Shown here in pieces: positions 59,501-64,000 of a DNA stretch of 64,000 nucleotides. The position numbers and the translations under genes were made by a program. The stretch lies in NCBI GenBank assembly GCA_003864495.1, contig ML133457.1:248001-312000 (forward strand). Reading direction: 5' to 3'. Position 1 is the first letter of the stretch. Every line of letters starts with the position of its first letter. Below the pieces are notes generated by a model, which was not told the origin of the DNA, did not search any database, and saw nothing but the letters and a program-made list of their open reading frames with translations. The stretch comes from Nemopilema nomurai. Its lineage: Eukaryota; Cnidaria; Scyphozoa; Rhizostomeae; Rhizostomatidae.

Positions 59501-60803
59501 AATAATCCCAAAAATGTTGCAACCAGCTATTCTTAATTAGTAGGCTGAAAGTAAGCTTCGTTAATAAAGCAATCAAGCTTCCTTACGTGTTGGTGAAATC
59601 CTGTCCAAATGCCTTGACATAGTCTAAAAAGGACAAATGGAAAACAATGTTCACCCTCTGGAAGTTTTCTATTCACATAACATTATACATCACATTCATA
59701 AAATTATTGTGAATAAAATTTACAAATTTAAAGTTTAAAAAAGCAAACTACTAGAGCAGAGTTTTTCATACTCTAAAAACACAAACAAACTAACTAGAAA
59801 CTAGAAAGAGCCCAAAATAGCAAAATTTATCTGTTTGAATCATTAACTCAGAATGCCCTCCTCATAATTTTGTATGAATTTTCATATCATATCATATGTT
59901 ATCACATCACATCATATCACATCATAACGCATCACATCATATCATATCACATCACATCATATCACATCATATCATATATATTTTTGTTTTATCCTTTGGT
60001 GCAATTTCATTTACTCACCAATACTTGCTTTCACCTTGCAGCTTGCAACCTCTGCACCATGTTGGTGCATACACCTCCATCTGGTCAAACTCCACCAGCT
60101 TTCCTCTCTTGTTCCACAAAGGAAGTGACACTTGTCTGGCAGAGACAACTTTTGACAACAGTCTTGACCAACAACAGCATCTAACAAATTTGGAATGGAC
60201 AATTTAAACAAGGAGCTGATAAGAAGAGGGATCTAGAAAGTATTAGAAGCACCACAATCCAGCTAAAACCACCTGTGCAGATTATTAAAATGGACAGTTT
60301 TAACTGGATGGATTTTGTAATTGTAAATATTTTCTTCGCTTGCATTGAAATTCTTATACTTACAGTACAAATTCTAATTTTTATTCTTTTTAAAATACTA
60401 ATTTAGATTTTTACCATTTGTTTGTACACCAGGCTGAAAACAAGTATTTTACTTGGACCTGTTATGTACATTAAAGATATGATACATACAAACATACATA
60501 CATACATTAAATGCTCTTTAAATTTGAGTAAACATTGAACCAGTTAGAGGCATGCTCTTAAAACACAACAAAATGGCTTGTGCTGCTTGCCACCTAGTAC
60601 TAATTTACGTTCCACAAATAGCATGGCACTAAAATTGCATATGGCCAAAGGGTTATTTCCATTTCACTGCCAATCACATGATCAGCCCTGCAAGAGCCGG
60701 AAGGCCGCTAAGAAAGTATTGGCTGCTAATTATCTGAAGTTCAGTAAAAATCATTACCATTGATGGTTGCCAAAACGATAACGAAAAGCAGTAGGGACTT
60801 CAT
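44507..60803 (-). CDS. Mesothelin/otoancorin/stereocilin-like GPI-anchored protein, complete
   Basis: Secreted, surface-anchored protein of 1149 residues. Minus-strand exons: 60758-60803, 60019-60180, 59587-59623, 58994-59117, 58290-58427, 57982-58154, 57490-57664, 56620-56811, 55586-55816, 54863-54901, 54205-54372, 53762-53908, 52366-52584, 51503-51742, 50883-51085, 50141-50337, 49655-49833, 48967-49125, 47955-48088, 47305-47447, 46529-46626, 45427-45580, 44507-44598. The 23 exons sum to 3450 nt and all phases agree. MKSLLLFVIVLATIN is a signal peptide. A Cys-rich segment (DCCQKLSLPDKCHFLC) follows. About fourteen helical repeats then show a W-x3-Q-x3-LG-x-LI-x-G-(L/I/F)-S/T pattern (SWTSSQISSLGNLISG, TWTLSQLQRIGKMIKG, KWSGAQLRRLGSLIKG), typical of the mesothelin/stereocilin family. 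The last exon encodes GICSSAIPTASP plus a hydrophobic tail (ILLVLFWTLALLF), a GPI-attachment signal. Vertebrate relatives act in cell adhesion and sensory-hair matrices; the function here is unknown. Confidence 0.85.
44612..44910. repeat. CAATCAGT-type tetranucleotide-derived repeat
   Basis: Degenerate tracts of aatcagtc/aatcaacc in the last intron of the mesothelin-like gene, only about 15 bp upstream (minus sense) of the final exon 44507-44598. Generates a Ser/Asn/Gln-rich spurious plus-strand ORF. Confidence 0.9.
47646..47859. mobile_element. TTAA-type (piggyBac-like) MITE, copy 2
   Basis: 214 bp with inverted ends AGGCATTGAGTCATGGTAAA and TTTATCATGACTCAATGCCT, flanked on both sides by TTAA (47642-47645, 47860-47863). 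Intron of the mesothelin-like gene between exons 47955-48088 and 47305-47447. Confidence 0.85.
48418..48480 (-). mobile_element. Penelope-like 3' region fragment
   Basis: Reverse-orientation scrap of the PLE 3' region (gaccaatcagcggtca ... agaagaatccaaatgaaaag), matching 26521-26585 and the reverse complement of 50490-50560. It lies in the intron between mesothelin-like exons 48967-49125 and 47955-48088, beside a (gatcccttccct)n minisatellite. Confidence 0.5.
48490..48745. repeat. gatcccttccct minisatellite followed by a polypyrimidine tract
   Basis: About nine units of (cttccctgatcc) at 48490-48610, then CCTTTTCTTTT-type polypyrimidine to about 48745; purine-only on the mesothelin-like transcript strand. 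Intron between exons 48967-49125 and 47955-48088. Confidence 0.9.
49592..49604 (-). promoter_or_regulatory. Perfect DR1 nuclear-receptor half-site pair
   Basis: TGACCTTTGACCT, the reverse complement of AGGTCA-A-AGGTCA (HNF4/RXR-type DR1). Intronic in the mesothelin-like gene, 50 bp downstream (minus sense) of exon 49655-49833, in a stretch with further degenerate tgacctt/tgacatt copies. Confidence 0.4.
50462..50770 (+). mobile_element. Penelope-like 3' end with hammerhead motif
   Basis: Forward-strand 3' terminal fragment of the same PLE family. It begins with the last endonuclease codons (tttcaatggaaatcccattc, SMEIPF) and continues through the family 3' region (gattggtcaat, ctagtgttttcgatccgcat, ggctatttattcggtcag). 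It includes a complete hammerhead ribozyme motif at 50656-50707. It sits antisense in the mesothelin-like gene intron between exons 50883-51085 and 50141-50337. Confidence 0.7.
50656..50707 (+). ncRNA. Hammerhead ribozyme motif in PLE 3' region
   Basis: Plus-strand motif. Stem I is a perfect 10-bp helix, TTTGCATACT (50656-50665) with AGTATGCAAA (50698-50707). The core CTGAGGA (50666-50672) fits CUGANGA. Stem II is weak: G-C and U-G pairs closing a loop in GTGTCGGGC (50673-50681). GAA (50682-50684) follows. Stem III is AAAG with UUUU. The cleavage triplet is UUA, with predicted scission after 50697. It is carried by a PLE fragment, a class known to encode such ribozymes. The two-pair stem II is the main doubt about activity. 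Confidence 0.65.
51160..51490. repeat. Polypurine tract (plus strand)
   Basis: Long A/G-rich stretch (gaagaaaagaaaggaagg, gaggcaagaaaaatag, aggaaaaagtacgag) in the intron between mesothelin-like exons 51503-51742 and 50883-51085. On the transcript it is pyrimidine-rich, ending about 75 bp before the next exon. Minus-strand Phe/Leu/Ser ORFs here are artefacts. Confidence 0.8.
52563..53300. repeat. Tandem array copying a splice acceptor and exon start
   Basis: Upstream (minus sense) of mesothelin-like exon 52366-52584, the segment ctttgaccatcaactcggta plus atcttgaaagaag is repeated: first in six 73-74-bp units (52636 to about 53004), then in eight or so 35-bp units (to about 53300) that decay with distance. 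The segment is the first 22 nt of the exon plus the last 11 nt of the intron, so each good copy carries the 3' splice site CTTTCAAG|ATTACCGAG. The real acceptor is the most exon-proximal (52585-52586). Confidence 0.95.
53665..53677 (+). promoter_or_regulatory. Perfect DR1 nuclear-receptor half-site pair
   Basis: AGGTCAAAGGTCA in the mesothelin-like intron 52585-53761, with looser ggtcaaagggcaaggtcaaa at about 53558. Could be a binding site or part of a simple repeat. Confidence 0.4.
55843..56240. mobile_element. Penelope-like fragment, inverted plus forward parts
   Basis: Bases 55843-55880 (ggtacaaaacttcacgattg) match the PLE terminal region in reverse orientation. From about 55916 the forward-strand end of the element follows (caaatcccattctgtgtaga, gggtccgtctttttcctttg, gtgattggtcattaa, and a second gattggtcattgatagcc block). 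The structure parallels 18471-18694. It lies in the intron between mesothelin-like exons 56620-56811 and 55586-55816. Confidence 0.5.
57720..57985. repeat. ATATCATAT-rich simple repeat
   Basis: Degenerate AT-rich repeat occupying most of the mesothelin-like intron 57665-57981, up to the donor of exon 57982-58154. Confidence 0.7.
59880..59985. repeat. ATCAY pentanucleotide repeat
   Basis: atcatatcacatcacatcat-type repeat in the mesothelin-like intron between exons 60019-60180 and 59587-59623; related catatgatat/tatcatat tracts lie at 57720-57980 and 22970-23130. Confidence 0.85.
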
Positions 60804-61157
60804 GGCTTGCAATCTGCAATCTTACGAGGGAGTCCTTCCTCCCCTTTCCTTGTGTAGCTGTCAAAAGGAAATGACAAGCCCCATTCGCCAAAATGTTTTG
60901 AGCATTGTTGCTGTTGCTGCTGCGCGATTCCTCATTTGCTGTTGTTGTTGCTGCAATGCAACGCCTTTCCAAGCGAAAACTTAACAGTGATAAACTTCTA
61001 GGGAAAGAATTTCCTCTATTTCTCAATTTATCTTGAATCCTATTATTATCATTCAAATTATTTTTCACAAAAAGTGTCAGTTTTTTTGCTAAAGTCATTT
61101 TTGTCTCCTTGCTTTGTATTGTTGTTGTGGCTGCTAAAAACAGATCTTCTAGCAAAG
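60804..61157. promoter_or_regulatory. Divergent promoter region
   Basis: The 354 bp separate the start codons of the mesothelin-like gene (minus) and the LAP3-like gene (plus), so both promoters and 5' leaders must lie here unless upstream non-coding exons exist. It contains trinucleotide-rich ttgctgctgcgc and tgttgttgttgctgc stretches at 60908-60955 and aattatttttcacaaaaag near 61060. I see no convincing TATA box. Confidence 0.6.
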
Positions 61158-63602
61158 ATGGCGCTTTGCCATGTGATTCAAAGACAAACTCGATCAAGAC
61201 ATTCGTTCTGTAATTCACTGTCGAAACTTCTCAAAAAATCTTTACCAAGTATTGTGAGTATGATAAGTAATTGCAGAGCTTCAGTAGCACATTTTACCCA
61301 GCCTACCATTCCTTTCTGAATGTATCTATTTCTAAACATTTGTTGATTTGGGATGTCCTAAAAAGTAAGGTAAGTGTTTCTGTGGCACCATAATGGTGAT
61401 AAATGATGTGCTAATGAATCGGTGAGAGCTACTGAAAGGCAAGAAGAGTATGAAATCTTTAAGTTCTTGATAAAACAATGTTCAGTTGCAATTTAATTGA
61501 TAAATATTGAAATTGGGACTAGAGACTCTTGGAAATTCGTTAACACAAGATTGGCGTTAGAATCGGACTAAAAATGCCTTGTTCTCACGTTGACACGAAG
61601 TTGGGCAAAAGCTTCTACTCAATTTAAACAACTTGGAGTAATAATGGACATTTCCATGAAGTCTCTTCTCCTTCTAGGCCGGAAATCACAATTCTGCTAT
61701 TGTCATTGGATGTCATGATAACCTAGCTCTTAGTGATGTTGGTAAGACTGTAGATGAAGAATGTGGAGGAAAAATTTCAGAGTTATTGAAAGTGTAAGAA
61801 TAAAAACTCTTATTTCCTTCAAAAAAGTAAATATAATTCTAGAAGACTTATTTGAGATGGCATTGAATTGTTGGATTCCCTAGAATCTTGCAAATATCAA
61901 GTTCTTGGCCTAGCAATCTTGACCCTCTATCTTGGTCATCACCTGTCCTTATAAATAGACTTGCATTTTTATGTTATTTTAGATATTAATTGAAAGTTTT
62001 GCTGAGATTTCAAAACACCTGGGGATTTTTTTTCTAGATCGAATTTCAAGGCAAAGCCTGGGAAGACTAGAGTTTTTCATGGCATACACAAGGTAAATTG
62101 AATGAATAATTGATAAATGCTGTTAAACAATAGACAAGTTGCTATGTTCTTTTTCATTTTGTTTATTACTTTTTTATCATTCTTTATTCCATTTTAGTTG
62201 TAGGTTTTTAGTATAGTATGTGTTTATGGAAAATTTATAAACTGTGTTTGATTGTTTTTCAAAATGACTCTATAAATTGTGTATCTGTTTTTTTAAGGAT
62301 TTCCCTTGCATTGCTGTTGCTGGTATTGGTGCAAAAGAAACAGCTGTTAATGAACTTGAGTACCTTGATGTACAAAGAGAAAATGTACGGACTGGAATTG
62401 GAGGTATACCACATATATTTATAACTGTTCTTTTTATAGTGATGATGTATATATATTGTTATCAGGATTAATTTGTATTATGAGCTCTACAATTAACAAT
62501 GTCTTTTAAAGGAACAGTTTCTCAAAAATTCAACAGTTTCATCATGTAATTTCAATACCCATTTTTGGATAGCTGCATTGTTATATATAATGTTTCTTTG
62601 GCGCATTATCATCCGCATGCTTATGGAGAAAATTAAACAATTGATTTCATCTTGATTCATTCTTATCAAATTTATCACATTTTTTTTATCTTGATTCATT
62701 CTAGCTGCTGTGAATCAGCTCCATGCCTTTGAAGTTCAGCATGCTGAAATTGACCATTGCTCACAACCAACAGGTAAGAATATTTACACGAAGGCACCTT
62801 TTCTGGCTCTGTTGATAAGCAATGATTGGAAAAATGATTAGAAAAATTATCGCAAGTGTGATGACAAAAAGTCTTGTTTTCTATGAATTTCATTATATGC
62901 CAGGGTAGATTTCAATATTTTCCAACATTTGCCTGTTATAGTAGAACTACTAAGTAAAAACTCATCTTAAAGGATCTAATTTACTGTTGTAGATATTATC
63001 AAATCTTTTTGTGCAACATATCAAAATGAAAATGTTCATTTTAGCGGCAGCTGAAGCAGCTACCTTAAGCTTGTACAAATTTGATCAACTAAAAACAAAG
63101 AAGAAGAAGACAGAGCCACTAAAAGTGTTTCTGTCTAAAAGAGGCAAAAGGTTAGTAAGGGTCAAGAGGTCAGTAGGGGTCAAGAGGTCATATCTGATTG
63201 GTACTGATATCTGAATTCATTGTTATAGAATGGAGCTTGATAGAAAGAGACTTCTCTGATGGTAGTCAGATGGCAGAAGCTGGATGTCATCTCTCAATGT
63301 TGTCTTTTTCAATGTTGTTTGGGTTTAACTGCTTCTTTCTCTTTAAAAATAAGTGAAGTGTGATCAGCTGCCGGTAGATGAATTACACTAGTTGATGTTT
63401 CAAGTCACTGATTTTCTTAAACTGACTTTTGTAGTGACATAGACTATAGTGATGCTTGGACAAAAGGTGCCATCATGGCAGATTGTCAAAACTTTGCAAG
63501 GTACTTGATGGAGCTGCCATCAAACTACAAGACTCCTAGAAAACTTGCTGATTTGGTAGTTGAGAGGCTTGCTCCTTGCAAAGGAATTGAAGTTATCATT
63601 AG
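61158..63602 (+). CDS. LAP3: Leucine aminopeptidase (M17, LAP3-like), N-terminal part
   Basis: Start of a cytosol/leucyl aminopeptidase, a metal-dependent hexameric enzyme that removes N-terminal residues from peptides. Plus-strand exons: 61158-61253, 61678-61793, 62038-62092, 62298-62403, 62705-62773, 63045-63150, 63435-63602; phases agree and 238 residues are visible. The first exon is Arg/Lys/Ser-rich (QRQTRSRHSFCNSLSKLLKK), resembling a mitochondrial presequence. Family features: PGKTRVFHGIHKDFPCIAVAGIGAKE; ENVRTGIG and AAVNQL; AAAEAATLSLYKFDQLKTKK; QNFARYLMELPSNYKTPRKLADL. These belong to the non-catalytic N-domain and the hinge. The catalytic metal-binding domain lies beyond the right edge, so activity cannot be judged. 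Diverges from the mesothelin-like gene with 354 bp between start codons. Confidence 0.9.
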
Positions 63603-64000
63603 GTTTGTCTTTTACAGATTACTCAAATTTCAATCATTCCTTTCTCTACCCAAAGCTCTTTGGTAAGTATTAAGGCAGGGGGAAACGTTTTATTTGGCTA
63701 TTGCTTTTAAGTCTCACTCTGGTCTAATCTTGCCAGCAAGTCTGTTAGAGGATTTACCCCAGAGAGATATTTTGTCTCTATCCTTGGTAGATTCTTGGTA
63801 GATGGGGAGAAATACAAAACATGCCAAAATACTCATAAAAGTTTCAAGGGTAGAGAATTTTGAATATTAAAAAGTCTTACTTGCCATTTTGCTGTAACAT
63901 ATTAAGCTGCTTCTTTGGCCAGCCTCTTTTTCATCTGGTTTATTTTTCTGCTAGCCTCTTCTACAGCTAGTTTCTATTTCAGCCTGCCTCTTCTTCAGCG

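Noticed and set aside
60754..61218. 154-codon minus-strand ORF starting inside the LAP3-like first exon
   Set aside because: Overlaps the promoter region and exon 1 of LAP3 on the other strand; only its last part, from the ATG at 60803, encodes the signal peptide exon, in another frame.

Overview
The window is an AT-rich, intron-rich animal nuclear sequence. Gene content (tandem tetraspanins, an adiponectin-type PAQR receptor, a mesothelin/stereocilin-like GPI protein, an M17 leucine aminopeptidase), short well-defined exons and abundant Penelope-like (PLE) remnants with hammerhead ribozyme motifs suggest an early-branching metazoan. A cnidarian, perhaps an anthozoan, is my best guess; this is inference, not proof. 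I rebuilt the gene models by eye from splice signals, reading frame and exon phase.

Layout. (1) 0.5-29 kb, minus strand: three tandem tetraspanin genes. A (503-4980) runs off the left edge; B (8325-17913) and C (20960-28923) are complete, with the same intron positions, all in phase 0. Their introns and spacers hold SINEs, MITEs, a hAT-like element, minisatellites and PLE debris. (2) 29-34.5 kb: mostly non-coding, with a 154-codon orphan ORF (32442-32906) and a doubtful three-exon micro-gene (33028-33487), both minus. (3) 34.6-43.4 kb, minus: a complete seven-exon adiponectin-receptor-like gene. Its last intron carries a hammerhead ribozyme motif in sense orientation inside a 79-bp-arm inverted repeat. 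Another intron is filled by about 26 copies of a 145-bp repeat. (4) 44.5-60.8 kb, minus: a 23-exon gene for a 1149-residue secreted, GPI-anchored protein of helical repeats (mesothelin/otoancorin/stereocilin type). (5) 61.2 kb to the right edge, plus: first seven exons of a LAP3-type leucine aminopeptidase, head-to-head with gene 4.

The genes do not form an operon. The three tetraspanins are a local duplication cluster. The mesothelin-like and aminopeptidase genes share a 354-bp divergent promoter region. The most notable signals are two hammerhead ribozyme motifs (34860-34903 minus; 50656-50707 plus) and two intronic tandem arrays that begin at a 3' splice site. One of these arrays has copied the splice acceptor plus the first 22 nt of the exon about ten times.
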